Source of the DNA: JAEUHO01 sp046350655
Lineage (GTDB): Bacteria > Planctomycetota > PLA2 > JAEUHO01
Length of the DNA stretch: 64,000 nucleotides
NCBI GenBank assembly: GCA_046350655.1
Contig: JAXMAB010000005.1
Location: 668,947-732,946 of the forward strand
Direction: 5' to 3'
Made by a program: the position numbers and the translations under genes. How positions within the stretch are numbered: the first letter of the stretch is position 1; every line of letters starts with the position of its first letter. The notes under the pieces are model-generated. The model was not told where the DNA came from and did no database searches. It saw only the letters and a list, made by a program, of their open reading frames with translations. Positions 1 to 9,075 of this stretch are shown one piece after another.

Positions 1-142
1 CGCGCCCGCGGTCGCCTTCGACGCCCCGAGCGATTGGCGGTCGAGGATCTCCGAGTGCGTGCCAATCCGGGGATTCCGACCCGGCGATGCTCTGGGCGGA
101 GACCTCGCGTGGGCGCACAACGGAGGAAGCCAGGTGGGAGCC

Positions 143-1480
143 ATGGAGTCCGTCGGCCAGTCGACGATGCAGCGAGAGATCGGGCGCCGGAAGAGCGCAT
201 TCCTCGCGATCTCTGCGGTGTTCGGGTTGTCGTACGGCTGTTACATGTACTACGCGTTCATCTACCTGAACCGCGTCTGCGGCCTCGTCAAGGCCTCGAA
301 TCCGACGAGCGACCTCCTCATCGTCCTGCTCGCGACGATGCTCTTCGAGGCGTTCGCCGAACCGACGACCGGCGACTACGCAGATCTGCGGGGGCGGCGG
401 CGCGCGCAGATCCTCGCGTTCTCGCTGCTGGCCCTCGGCTTCGTCATCTACGCGACGCTCGCACCCGTAGCGGTCCTGATCGGGACGCCCATCACGGTCG
501 TCGCCGGCGCCATCGTGGCGGAGTTCGTGATCGCGCTCGCGCTCGCATTCCAGAGCGGGGCGCTCGAGGCCTGGATCTCGGACGCCATCGGGGCCCTGGA
601 CCCGGCTCACCGGACGCCGGCCGCGCTCACCGCGCTGTACGGACGCGGGTCCCAGGTGTTCTCCATCGGGACCGTTCTCGGCGGGTCGACCGCGATCGCG
701 ATCGGCAACGCGGCGCCGGAGTTGTCCTATCTCCCCTGGGCGATCGCAGCCGCGCTCTCCCTGTTCACGATGCTCCTCTGCGCGGCGTCGATGAACGAGG
801 ACGACCGGCCGGGTACGACCGCGAGCGAGGAGCCGATCCGAGCGTTCTCCACGGCACAGCGTGTGATGGACGTGCTCCAGGGCCCGGAGACGCGATTCGC
901 GCTCCTGGTCTCGTCCATCGCCTACTGCGCGGCGATCGTCTACGCGTTCTTCGGTCCGGTGTTGCTGAGCGCGATCGTGGCCGACCGGTGGATGTGGGCG
1001 TATCCGTGGCTGATGCTCATCGCCCGGATCGTCGGACCCGAGCTCAGCCGATCCGCCACCCGACGGTGGTCCACCCGTCGAGTGGGCTTCGTCGCGGCGG
1101 CGGTCGTGGCAGCCTCCTGCGTCGTCCTCGGCCTCGGAGGTACCGTCGCACCGGGCTGCTGGCTGGTCGCAGCCGGCTTCGTCCTCACGACGGCGAACAG
1201 CGCGGGCCGCCCGGCGCAACTGGCGAGCATCGACGCGTCGGTGCCTTCCACGTCGAAGCGAGCGCTTCTGCTCAGCCTGTCGACCCCGCTTGGGTCGCTC
1301 CTCGCCGGCACCGTCGCGGGCGGGGTGGCCCTCGCGTTCGCCGTGACGGGAAACGACTGGCCCATCGCCGTGATGTTCCTCATCGTCGGCGGAACATGCT
1401 CCGGTGCGCTCGCGATCGGCCGATGGTTGACGTCGCCGCGGCCCCAGAGGCCCGTCGACAGTGCGGACGTCCGCTCATGA
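143..1480 (+). CDS. MFS-type multidrug/solute transporter
   Basis: A 445-residue integral membrane protein with about twelve hydrophobic segments, consistent with a major facilitator superfamily efflux or uptake permease of the inner membrane. The first helix begins near residue 15 (AFLAISAVFGLSYGCYMYY). A family-like motif sits in the loop after helix 2 (FAEPTTGDYADLRGRRRAQI), which corresponds to the MFS motif A G-x-x-x-D-x-x-G-R-[RK]. The frame is open further upstream, but this ATG follows a purine-rich GGTGGGAG and removes a non-hydrophobic leader, so I prefer it; an ATG at 167 is an alternative. The stop overlaps the next ATG as ATGA, so the two are probably translated together. Substrate not predictable. 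Confidence 0.8.
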   Translation: MESVGQSTMQREIGRRKSAFLAISAVFGLSYGCYMYYAFIYLNRVCGLVKASNPTSDLLIVLLATMLFEAFAEPTTGDYADLRGRRRAQILAFSLLALGFVIYATLAPVAVLIGTPITVVAGAIVAEFVIALALAFQSGALEAWISDAIGALDPAHRTPAALTALYGRGSQVFSIGTVLGGSTAIAIGNAAPELSYLPWAIAAALSLFTMLLCAASMNEDDRPGTTASEEPIRAFSTAQRVMDVLQGPETRFALLVSSIAYCAAIVYAFFGPVLLSAIVADRWMWAYPWLMLIARIVGPELSRSATRRWSTRRVGFVAAAVVAASCVVLGLGGTVAPGCWLVAAGFVLTTANSAGRPAQLASIDASVPSTSKRALLLSLSTPLGSLLAGTVAGGVALAFAVTGNDWPIAVMFLIVGGTCSGALAIGRWLTSPRPQRPVDSADVRS

Positions 1481-1806
1481 AGGTCGAAGTCACCGCCCAG
1501 TGGGTTTGCGTGTTCGCCGCGATCGCGTTCTTCTCGATCGCCGTGATCGCCGCGTTCAGCATCGTCACCGGAATCGGCGGCGTCCCGATGATCCCGCCGG
1601 CGTGGGCGTTCGCGGCGGCGGTGTTCCTCGTGTACCTCGGGGGCCTGCTCGTCTTCATCTCGCCGACGATCCCCAAGCTCGTCTCGGCTCCGCTGGACGA
1701 CCGGATTCGCGTCCTCGAGACATGGCAGCGCAGCACGTTCACGATGCCCTTCCGCCTGTTCCTCCGGGTGCTCCTGCACTTTTATCGGCGTCCCCCGGCC
1801 GCGTGA
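1477..1806 (+). CDS. Small two-helix membrane protein coupled to the MFS transporter
   Basis: A 109-residue protein with two hydrophobic segments, around residues 9-32 (VCVFAAIAFFSIAVIAAFSI) and 43-64, and a basic C-terminal tail ending in RRPPAA. It begins inside the stop codon of the upstream transporter (ATGA overlap), a sign of translational coupling. I do not recognise a family. The most economical reading is an accessory membrane subunit or a co-transcribed small membrane protein. It lacks a signal peptidase site, so it should stay in the inner membrane. Confidence 0.6.
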   Translation: MKVEVTAQWVCVFAAIAFFSIAVIAAFSIVTGIGGVPMIPPAWAFAAAVFLVYLGGLLVFISPTIPKLVSAPLDDRIRVLETWQRSTFTMPFRLFLRVLLHFYRRPPAA

Positions 1807-2490
1807 TGGACGGCGACCCCCAACCGCCGACGCGACGACCTGGCATGCCCCGGCCTCCCACGAAGACGTCGATGGACCCGCGTCCGGTCGTCCGCGGAAC
1901 TCCCGTCGCCCGGCGGATGGCGCGAGTGGGGCACCGCACTCCCGACGATCGGGCGTGAGTGGGCCGGGTGGAGCCATGGGTGGCTCCGCGGGATCTCGGG
2001 CGACGTGGTGTTTCGTCGGTCGAGTCCGAGGTCGGCCTGCAGCGTCCGACGCCCCGCGGGGGTGACGCGGACCCCGTGGACGGTGACGCGGCCGGTCACT
2101 CCCGGGTCCACGCCACCCGCGTCCGAAAGGTAGACCGGGCGCCCTCCCGACGGCAGCGAACGCCCCGACGGCCGATGCATCGCGGATCCTCGAGCAGCAG
2201 GCGCCGAGGATCGGGTCGGGGTCCCGCGTGTTCGCGCGCGAGGGAACGGCGAACGTCCCGGAGCGCCGTTCCGTCCGAGGACTCCGTGTCGACGCGACCG
2301 AGCTCCTGCCGGACCCGCGGGCGTCCGCTCGAGCCCTGACGGCACGATTCGGACCGCGGCGGCCGGAGGCGCTGACAACCCGGGACGGGCCCCCGTCAGC
2401 GACTTTCGTCGATCTACCCCGGGCGCCTGCGTCCGGGCCTCGCGGTCACGCCACGCCGACAGGACCCTCGACAGAACTCGGCGACTGGGG
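1807..2490. other. Gene-free stretch of about 680 bp
   Basis: Between the small membrane gene and the 3' end of polA I see no convincing gene. Open frames exist on both strands, but they are Arg/Pro/Ser-rich, start without ribosome binding sites and resemble random reading of GC-rich DNA. One copy of the dispersed motif CGGGCCTCGC lies near 2434. The minus frame around 1960-2200 has slightly more protein-like composition and could be the remnant of a decayed gene, but I cannot name it. Confidence 0.5.
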
Positions 2491-5298
2491 TCAGTGCGCT
2501 TCGGCCCAGTTGGGGCCGACGCCCACGTCGACGACGATCGGGACCGTGACCTCGAGCGCGGAGGACATCTCCTTCTTGACGAGCGCGGTCAAGCGGTCGA
2601 CTTCGTCGGGCGGGACCTCGAAGTCGAGCTCGTCGTGCACCTGGAGGAGCATGCGGGCGCGGAAGCCCTCCTTCGTGAGGCGGCGGTCGATGCGGACCAT
2701 CGCGAGCTTGATGAGGTCGGCGGCCGTGCCCTGGATCGGCGTGTTGACCGCGACGCGCTCGGCGCCCGAGCGGAGGCGAGGGTCCTCACTCGTGAGGTCG
2801 GGAAGGTAGCGGCGGCGGCCAAGCATCGTCGCGACGTAGCCCGTGCGGCGCGCGGCCTCGACCGTCTCGGCCTCGAAGGCCTTCACGCGCGGGTAGGCCT
2901 TGAAGTACGCGTCGATGAAGCCTTCGGCCTCGGCCATCGTGACGCCGGTCTCGGCGGCGAGACGCTGCGCGCCCATGCCGTAGATGATGCCGAAGTTGAT
3001 CGCCTTCGCGTTCGAGCGCATGTCGGGCGTCACCGCCTTCGGCTCGACGCCGAAGATCTTCGCGGCGGTGGAGCGGTGCACGTCCTCGCCGGCGAGGAAG
3101 GCGGCCTGGAGGCCGGGGTCGCCCGCGAGGTGCGCGAGCAGGCGGAGCTCGATCTGGCTGTAGTCGGCCGAGAGCAGCTTCCAGCCCGGCTCGGGCACGA
3201 ACGCGGTGCGGATCGCGCGGCCGTCGTCGCCGCGGGCGGGGATGTTCTGGAGGTTCGGGTCGCTCGACGAGAGGCGGCCCGTGGCGGCGCCCGTGAGGTG
3301 GAACGTCGTGTGGATGCGACCGGTTCGCGGGTTGACCTCCTCGGGGAGCGGGTCGACGTAGGTGTTCTTGAGCTTCGTGACGCCGCGCCACTCGAGGAGC
3401 TTCGCCGGGATCGGGTGGTGCTCCTTGAGCTCGTCGAGCGTGCCCTCGTCGGTGGAGTAGCCGGTGCCCTTCGCCGTGCGGCGCGGCTTCTTGCGGCCCG
3501 CGGCCTCGTGCAGCTTCAGCTTCTCGAAGAGGAGCTCCCCCACCTTCGCGTTGCTGCGCAGGTTGAAGACCTCGCCCGCGAGCTCGTGGATCTCCTTCTC
3601 GAGCCGCGCCGCGCGCGCCTCGAACTCCGCCGACAGGCGCGCGAGCACCTCGAGGTCGACGCGGATGCCCGTGCGCTCCATCTTCGCGAGCACGGGCAGC
3701 AGCGGCATGTCCACGTCGTGGAACACGCGGTCGACGCCGGCCTCGACGAGCTCGGGCGCGAGCAGCTCGCGCAGGCGCCACGTGCAATCGGCGTCCTCGC
3801 ACGCGTACCGCGCCACCTTCTCGACGGGCACCTCGCGCATCGTGATCTGGTTCTTGCCCGTCCCGATCAGCTCCTCCGTCGGGATCTTCTTGATGCCCAG
3901 CCGGTCGAGCGACATCGCGTCGAGGTTGTGCGTGCGCGCGTCGGGCCGCAGGTCGAAGTCGGCCACCATCGTGTCGAACGCCACGCCCTGGACGTCGACC
4001 GACACGGGCTCCTGGCACGCCAGCACGATCACGTCGTACTTCGCGTTCTGGCCCGTCTTCTCGATGGACGGGTCCTCGAGCACGGGTTTCAGACGCTTGA
4101 GCACCTCCGCCGCGTCGCCCGTGCGCGGCCCCTCCTCGTCGAAGAGGGAGCCCTCGGCGCGGTTGCGCTCGACCGCGCCGCCGAACATCGGCGGGTCGCG
4201 GTTCACCGGCACGTACCACGCCTCGCCCGCCTTCCACGAGAACGAGAGCCCCACGAGCTCCGCGCGCGTCGGGTGCACCGAGGTCGTCTCGGTGTCGAGC
4301 GCGAAGCCGCCCTTGCCCTTGCGGGCCTTGAGCAGCTTCACGAGCGCGTCGAGGTCCTTCGCGCTCTCGACCGTGTGGTAGGCCTGGGCCACCGCCGGCG
4401 CGCCCTCCACCGGCAACGCCTGGAAGCGGTCCGTGAACTCGAGCGCCTGGTAGGCCTCGCGCAGCATCGGCACGTCGAGGTCCTTGCGCGCGAGGTGGTC
4501 CCAGTCGGCGTGCAGCGGCACCGCCGTGTCGATCGTCACGAGGCGCTTGCTGAGGCGCGCGAGGTGCGCGTGCTCCACGAGCCGCGCCGACAGCGCCTTC
4601 TTCGGGATCGTCGGCGCCGCCTCGAGCACCTGCTCCACCGCGCCGTACGTCTGCACGAGCTCGATGGCCGTCTTCTCGCCGACGCCGGGCACGCCGGGCA
4701 CGTTGTCCGACGCGTCCCCCATCAGCGCGAGCACGTCGATCACGCGGTCCGGCGGCACACCGAACTTCTCGACCACCTTCGCCTCGTCCACGAGCTCGGG
4801 CATCGGCTCGCGCGGCTTCAAGAGGTTGTAGAGCTTCACGTGCGGGCCCACGAGCTGCGTCATGTCCTTGTCGCCGGACACGATCCACACGTCGTGGCCC
4901 TTCGCCGACTCGCGCCGCGCGAGCGTGCCGATCACGTCGTCGGCCTCGAACCCCGGCTCGCGCAGGAACGGGATGCCGAGCGCCTTCACGACCTTCTCGA
5001 TCCAGCCCAGTTGGGGCACGAGGTCGTCGGGCATCTTCTCGCGCGTCGCCTTGTATTCCGGGTACTCCTTGTGCCGGAACGTCGGCTCCTGCGCGTCGAA
5101 CACCACCGCGATGCGCTCGGGCTTCTCCTGGTCGAGCACGCGGTCGAGCGTCAGGAGGAAGCCGAACACGGCGCTCGTCGGCAGGCCCTTCGAGGTCGTC
5201 AGGGGGTTCTTGACGAACGCAAAGTGCGCGCGGTACGCGAGCGCCATGCCGTCGAGGAGGAAGAGGCGGGACGAGCCTTGGGTCAGGGCGGGGGGCAC
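2491..5298 (-). CDS. polA: DNA polymerase I
   Basis: About 935 residues, close to the 928 of E. coli Pol I, and carrying all three activities. The N-terminal 5'-nuclease domain keeps its metal ligands (LLDGMALAYR, GFEADDVIG, SGDKDMTQ, LMGDASDNVPGVPGVGEKTA). The 3'-5' exonuclease is intact: DTET near residue 334, NAKYD near 417 and YACEDAD near 497. The polymerase domain shows motif A DYSQIELR near 712, the O-helix RSNAKAINFGIIYG and motif C VHDELD near 886. The enzyme processes Okazaki fragments and fills repair gaps. The start is uncertain: no ATG precedes the first beta strand (RLFLLDG), so I take the GTG at 5298. A CTG at 5286 would have better spacing from the GGAGGT. The open frame beyond 5298 is repeat-containing intergenic DNA. 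Confidence 0.95.
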   Translation of the reverse strand: MPPALTQGSSRLFLLDGMALAYRAHFAFVKNPLTTSKGLPTSAVFGFLLTLDRVLDQEKPERIAVVFDAQEPTFRHKEYPEYKATREKMPDDLVPQLGWIEKVVKALGIPFLREPGFEADDVIGTLARRESAKGHDVWIVSGDKDMTQLVGPHVKLYNLLKPREPMPELVDEAKVVEKFGVPPDRVIDVLALMGDASDNVPGVPGVGEKTAIELVQTYGAVEQVLEAAPTIPKKALSARLVEHAHLARLSKRLVTIDTAVPLHADWDHLARKDLDVPMLREAYQALEFTDRFQALPVEGAPAVAQAYHTVESAKDLDALVKLLKARKGKGGFALDTETTSVHPTRAELVGLSFSWKAGEAWYVPVNRDPPMFGGAVERNRAEGSLFDEEGPRTGDAAEVLKRLKPVLEDPSIEKTGQNAKYDVIVLACQEPVSVDVQGVAFDTMVADFDLRPDARTHNLDAMSLDRLGIKKIPTEELIGTGKNQITMREVPVEKVARYACEDADCTWRLRELLAPELVEAGVDRVFHDVDMPLLPVLAKMERTGIRVDLEVLARLSAEFEARAARLEKEIHELAGEVFNLRSNAKVGELLFEKLKLHEAAGRKKPRRTAKGTGYSTDEGTLDELKEHHPIPAKLLEWRGVTKLKNTYVDPLPEEVNPRTGRIHTTFHLTGAATGRLSSSDPNLQNIPARGDDGRAIRTAFVPEPGWKLLSADYSQIELRLLAHLAGDPGLQAAFLAGEDVHRSTAAKIFGVEPKAVTPDMRSNAKAINFGIIYGMGAQRLAAETGVTMAEAEGFIDAYFKAYPRVKAFEAETVEAARRTGYVATMLGRRRYLPDLTSEDPRLRSGAERVAVNTPIQGTAADLIKLAMVRIDRRLTKEGFRARMLLQVHDELDFEVPPDEVDRLTALVKKEMSSALEVTVPIVVDVGVGPNWAEAH

Positions 5299-5415
5299 CT
5301 CCGGAGGGTACCCGTACGGGCCCCCGGGAGGGGGAGCAGGGCAGGGTCGGGGCAGGGTCGTTTCGGGGTCGCGGTCCACCTCTCCGGGACGCGAGGCCCG
5401 CTGGCCCGCGACCAG

Positions 5416-5516
5416 ACGCGCCAATCGGTGCCGGACACCATCTGGCGCGTTTGCCGACCGGTCGGCCGCTCCCGACGCCAGACGCGCCATTTGGTGCCGG
5501 ACACCGGATGGCGGGA
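5416..5516. repeat. Two tandem copies of REP-like palindrome family B
   Basis: Two 35-bp imperfect palindromes at 5416-5450 and 5482-5516, upstream of polA. Each has an outer arm ACGCGCCA paired with TGGCGC(G) and an inner arm GGTG paired with CACC around the centre CCGGA. Both are preceded by the same GCCAGACG/ACCAGACG lead-in. A third copy lies at 7829-7863 (inner GGTGACGGACACC). The outer arms pair even where the bases between the two arms differ, which suggests a selected cruciform or RNA hairpin rather than chance. Confidence 0.7.
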
Positions 5517-5575
5517 TTGGTGGGCGGCTGCGGTCCCGAGGTGCGCGGGCCGGGCCGCGGGGCAGAATCGCCGCG

Positions 5576-7114
5576 ATGGCCCCCCCGCCCGACGACGACC
5601 GCCCCGCCCACGAGCCGCCGCCGACGGGCCCCGAGTTCTTCCTCACGAAGGACCGGGCCAAGCGGTTCGTGTTCCGGCTGACCGCGGTGCGCAAGGAGCG
5701 CTCGTCGTTCTACAAGGCCGCCGCCATCGGCATGACGTCGTTCGCCGAGGCCGTGCCCGCGCTCCTCGCGATCGAGGAGGACATGGCGACGACGGTGGAC
5801 GACGTCCTGCGCGGCCGTCTCCGCGACCGCGAGCGCGGCGAGACGGAAATCCCGTTCGTCGTGGCGCTCGAGGGCGTGCTCGAGCGCACGCGGCGCGCGC
5901 GCGTGCTCGAGCAGGCGCGTCGGTCGGGCCGCGTCGCGAACGCGTGGGCCCAGGAGCGCGTCCTCGCGCTGCTCGACGACGCGGTGCGGCGGCTCGACGC
6001 GTTCTCGACGGTGTACGACGCGGAGCGGTTCCTCGCGTTGCCCGCGTCCACCGAGGTCGGGCGCATCCTGACGCAGGTGGAGGAGGACGCCGCGATCGAC
6101 CATCTGCCCGCCGTGCCCACGGAACGGGCCGGGCCTCGCGGTCCCGCGACGGATGGCCGCGTCCCGAGGCTCGTGACCTCGGCGGACGCGCTCGACGACC
6201 TGCTGCGGGCCGCGCGGGCGGAGGTCGTGGGGACGCAAGGCCCGTGGCGCGTCGAGAAGCCGACGCGGACGGCGCCGGTGGTGCTCGCGATCGGCGCGCG
6301 AGCGGCGGACGCGACGGGCGCGGCGCCGGACTCGCTCGCGGGCCCGGGCGAGGCGGCGGCGCGGACGGACCGCGCGGCGGCGGTGCTGAAGTTCGCGCAC
6401 GGCATCGAGGTGACGCGCCTGTGGGACGCGGAGGGCGAGGTCGTCGGCGTCGCGGTGGGGCTCGTGGACCCGACGGGGGCGGCGGTCGAGAAGGTGGTGG
6501 CCGCGACGACGGCGACGGCCGACGTCGCGTTGCCGCCGGACGACGAGGCGGCGATGCGGGCCTACCTCGTGGCGCGGCAGAAGGCGGCGGACCCGCTGTC
6601 GCCGGGGCACCTCGTCGCGGCGATGGGGTTGTTCAAGGCGGTGGACCGCGCGCTCGAGCGGACGCTGCGGCCCGTGGTCGAGGGGTCGGGGGCGGGCGTG
6701 GTGGCGCGGGCGGTGCCGCGGGAGGACTCGCGGAAGGCGCCGGTGCGTCGCGAGGTGGCGGCGGCGCTCGGCGAGGCGGTGCCCGGGCTGCCGGTGCAGC
6801 GCGCGACGGAGGTGCTCGATGCGGTGGCGAGCGGGAAGGTGCCCGCGAGCGCGTTGCGGCCGCCGGACGTCGGGATCGTGCTGTTGGTGCTGGGGCGGGC
6901 GTGGGGCGGGAACCGGCCGTTCGGCGAGCCGCTGCTGGCGCCGACGGCGTGGACGCCCGACGACGCGGTCGCGGCGGCGAAGGCCGCGGTGCGGCTGGCG
7001 GCCGTCCGGGCCGACCTCGAGAAGCAGCGGGACCCCGGCGAGGGGTGGGCGGACGGATTCCAGGGGGCGGCGGTGACGCTCCTGACGCTCCTGGCCCGCG
7101 TCCGCCGGAACTGA
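5576..7114 (+). CDS. Hypothetical protein, 512 residues
   Basis: I do not recognise this family. The protein is soluble, with no signal peptide or membrane helix, and starts with a Pro/Asp-rich leader (MAPPPDDDRPAHEPPP) followed by a helical block FFLTKDRAKRFVFRLTAVRK. Much of it is Ala/Val/Asp-rich and predicted helical. The ATG is the only sensible start: upstream the frame runs into the palindromes 5' of polA. It is divergent from polA (start-to-start about 280 bp) and lies 71 bp upstream of clpP on the same strand, so it may be co-transcribed with clpP. The dispersed motif CGGGCCTCGC occurs inside the coding region near 6130. Confidence 0.75.
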   Translation: MAPPPDDDRPAHEPPPTGPEFFLTKDRAKRFVFRLTAVRKERSSFYKAAAIGMTSFAEAVPALLAIEEDMATTVDDVLRGRLRDRERGETEIPFVVALEGVLERTRRARVLEQARRSGRVANAWAQERVLALLDDAVRRLDAFSTVYDAERFLALPASTEVGRILTQVEEDAAIDHLPAVPTERAGPRGPATDGRVPRLVTSADALDDLLRAARAEVVGTQGPWRVEKPTRTAPVVLAIGARAADATGAAPDSLAGPGEAAARTDRAAAVLKFAHGIEVTRLWDAEGEVVGVAVGLVDPTGAAVEKVVAATTATADVALPPDDEAAMRAYLVARQKAADPLSPGHLVAAMGLFKAVDRALERTLRPVVEGSGAGVVARAVPREDSRKAPVRREVAAALGEAVPGLPVQRATEVLDAVASGKVPASALRPPDVGIVLLVLGRAWGGNRPFGEPLLAPTAWTPDDAVAAAKAAVRLAAVRADLEKQRDPGEGWADGFQGAAVTLLTLLARVRRN

Positions 7115-7185
7115 CCGCTCCCCCCCGGCCGAAACGGGCGCCCCCCCGTCCGGCCGCGTACGGTGGCGGCTTCGGAGGACCTGCC

Positions 7186-7776
7186 TTGTCCACCTTCGCC
7201 GCCCCGTCCGAGAAGAAGAAGAAGCCGGCCGACCCCATGCGCTGGGTCCGGCGGTCGCGTTCCGTCCTGATCTACGGCCCGATCGAGCCGAAGCTCACGA
7301 AGGAAGTGACGAGCCAGATGCTGCTGCTCGACGCGATGAGCCCGGTGAAGCCGATCAAGGTCTACGTGAACAGCCCCGGCGGCGTCGCCGACGACGGCTT
7401 CGCGCTGTACGACCTCTTCCGGTTCGTGCGGGCCCCCGTCTACACGATCGTGACGGGCATGGCCGCGAGCGCGGCGACGATCCTCATGCTCGGCGCCGAG
7501 CGCGGCCGCCGGCTGATCATGCCGCACGCGCGCGTGATGCTGCACCAGCCCAGCACGATGATCCGCGGCACCGCGGCCGACATCGCCGTGAGCGCGAAGG
7601 AGCTCATCCGCCTCCGCAAGAAGGCGAACGACCTCTACGCGCGCGAGACGGGCCGCACCGTCGAGCAGATCGAGAAGGAGCTGGCCCGCGACTACTGGCT
7701 GTCGGCCGAGGAGGCCCTCCAGTACCGCATCGTGGACCGCATCGTCTCGAAGTTCGACCAGATCGAGAACGCGTAG
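7186..7776 (+). CDS. clpP: ATP-dependent Clp protease proteolytic subunit
   Basis: A 196-residue ClpP-family serine protease with the complete triad when aligned to E. coli ClpP: Ser95 in GMAASAA, His120 in MLHQPS and Asp169 in ARDYWLSAEEA. The oxyanion-hole motif NSPGGV (62-67) is also present. ClpP forms a tetradecameric chamber that degrades unfolded proteins fed by a Clp ATPase. The start is a TTG at 7186, chosen because a strong GGAGGA ends 6 nt before it; the first ATG (7237) lies 17 codons in. The N-terminus (FAAPSEKKKKPADP) lacks the usual propeptide and the axial-loop segment looks non-canonical, which could place it among the ClpP2-like variants. No clpX adjoins it; clpB is at 44 kb. 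Confidence 0.9.
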   Translation: MSTFAAPSEKKKKPADPMRWVRRSRSVLIYGPIEPKLTKEVTSQMLLLDAMSPVKPIKVYVNSPGGVADDGFALYDLFRFVRAPVYTIVTGMAASAATILMLGAERGRRLIMPHARVMLHQPSTMIRGTAADIAVSAKELIRLRKKANDLYARETGRTVEQIEKELARDYWLSAEEALQYRIVDRIVSKFDQIENA

Positions 7777-7787
7777 CCCCGGTCGCC

Positions 7788-8034
7788 ATCCGCCAATGGA
7801 TGCCGGTCGTTTATTGGCGGATCGGCGAACGCGCCAAACGGTGACGGACACCGAATGGCGCGTCTGACGTCGCCGGCCACCGGGCCTCGCGTACCCCCGG
7901 GTCGGTTCCGCCAATAGATAGATGCCGGTCGTTTATTGGCGGATCGCAGCCCCCCCGCGTCGGTACGCGAGGCCCGGTCGCCGTTTGACCACGGGGCGAT
8001 CCGCCAATGGATGCCGGTCGTTGATTGGCGGATC
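7788..8034. repeat. REP cluster: three family A copies and one family B copy
   Basis: Between the 3' ends of clpP and the convergent sigma factor gene lie three copies of the palindrome CCGCCAATNGATGCCGGTCG...ATTGGCGG at 7788-7822, 7908-7942 and 7998-8034. The middle copy carries a 4-bp AGAT duplication in its loop. A family B copy sits at 7829-7863. Family A is the repeat that surrounds the RAYT transposase gene at 10.8-11.8 kb. The dispersed motif GCGAGGCCCG/CGGGCCTCGC also occurs twice here (about 7881 and 7967). Confidence 0.8.
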
Positions 8035-8052
8035 GCGGCCCGACCGCCGCGG

Positions 8053-8652
8053 TCAGGTGCGCGAGAGGTCGGCCAGCGCCTTCTCGAGCGCGGCGTGCGC
8101 GCGGTTGAGGCGCGACTTCACGGTGCCCACGCTCGTGTCGAGGACCTCGGCCAGTTGCTCGTAGGACAGGTTCTCGAAGTAGCGGAGCACCGCGACCGCG
8201 CGGAGCTTCGGAGACAGGCGATCGAGGGCCGCCCGCACGCGGGCCTCGCGTTCCTCGCGCTGGCTGCGCTCCGCCGGGTCCTCCGCGGGCCCCGCCGTCC
8301 CCGGCCGCGACTCGACGACCTCGGCCTCGGCCTCCGCCGGGCCCCCCGACAGCGACCGCGCCGGCCGCCGGGCCTGGCGTCGGCGGGCGTCGATCGCCGT
8401 GTTGACCGTGATCCGGTAGATCCACGACGTGAGCGACGCGTCGCCGCGGAACCCGTGGATGCGGTCGGCCAGGTGGAGGAACACCTCCTGCGTCACGTCC
8501 GCGGCGTCCGCGGCCGAGCCCAGCACCTTGTACGCGGTCCGGAACACGCGCTCGTGGTGCCGGTCGTACAGCGCGCCGAGCGCCTCGCGTCGCGCCTCGG
8601 GGTCGGGCGCGGAAAGGCCCCGGACCAGGTCGAGATCCGGGTCGAGGTCCAT
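8053..8652 (-). CDS. ECF-family RNA polymerase sigma factor
   Basis: A 199-residue extracytoplasmic-function sigma factor. Region 2 is near residues 25-95 (LYDRHHERVFRTAYKVLG, DVTQEVFLHLADRI, SLTSWIYRITVNTAID). An acidic Pro/Glu-rich linker follows, then region 4 with a helix-turn-helix (LSPKLRAVAVLRYFENLSYE, then EVLDTSVGTVKSRLNRA). The ATG at 8652 puts region 2 at the usual distance from the N-terminus; the frame upstream is not sigma-like. It is divergent from the DsrE-like pair, with only 93 bp between starts, and no anti-sigma gene is adjacent. The regulon is not predictable. Confidence 0.92.
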   Translation of the reverse strand: MDLDPDLDLVRGLSAPDPEARREALGALYDRHHERVFRTAYKVLGSAADAADVTQEVFLHLADRIHGFRGDASLTSWIYRITVNTAIDARRRQARRPARSLSGGPAEAEAEVVESRPGTAGPAEDPAERSQREEREARVRAALDRLSPKLRAVAVLRYFENLSYEQLAEVLDTSVGTVKSRLNRAHAALEKALADLSRT

Positions 8653-8745
8653 GGGGTTCGCGCGGGTCGCCGGGGGGGAGGGCGGAACGTACCACGCGGG
8701 CCGCCGGGAGGCGGACCCGCGGGCGAGGGCCGTTACCCTTCCGTG

Positions 8746-9075
8746 ATGCCCGTCGCCGCCCCGCCCCTGCACCTGCTCGTGGCCGCCGCGCCCGGCGCGC
8801 CCGGGGCCGACGCGACGCTCGCGGACGCCGAGGCCGGGGCCCGTGCGGGCCTCGCGGTCCACGTGCTCTTCACCGAAGCGGGCCTCGCGTACCTGGCCAC
8901 CGACTGGCCCCGCCGCCTGGCCGGCGCCGGCGTGGCGCTGTCGATGTGCGCGCGCAGCGCGCGGCTGCGGAAGGTGGACCCGGTGAAGGTCCTGTCGAGC
9001 GTGCGGTGGTCGTCGCTGACGGCGTTCCTGCGCGACCTGCCGGCCGAGGCCCGCCTGTGGAGCGTGTTCCCGTGA
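8746..9075 (+). CDS. DsrE-like protein, first of an overlapping pair
   Basis: A 109-residue protein that fits the DsrE/TusD fold of sulfur-relay and related proteins. It has an N-terminal beta strand (LHLLVAAAPG), a helix with small residues (ADAEAGARAGLAVHVLFTEAG) and one cysteine in ALSMCARSARLRK, at the position where DsrE/TusD proteins carry the sulfur-accepting Cys. Its TGA overlaps the GTG of the next gene, so the two are probably co-translated. A rho-sigma pairing with the divergent ECF sigma factor is possible but unproven. Alternative: an unrelated small alpha/beta protein. Confidence 0.55.
   Translation: MPVAAPPLHLLVAAAPGAPGADATLADAEAGARAGLAVHVLFTEAGLAYLATDWPRRLAGAGVALSMCARSARLRKVDPVKVLSSVRWSSLTAFLRDLPAEARLWSVFP

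Noticed and set aside
1806..1958. 50-residue open frame after the small membrane gene (starting TGATG)
   Set aside because: The TGATG overlap is tempting, but the product is an Arg/Pro-rich run without family likeness and no ribosome binding site is evident, so I leave it out.
2494..7776. Very long open frame on the plus strand across polA
   Set aside because: It is the antisense of polA in its first part, with Arg/Leu/Glu-biased composition typical of the complement of GC-rich codons. Only the final part (from 7186) is a real gene, clpP.
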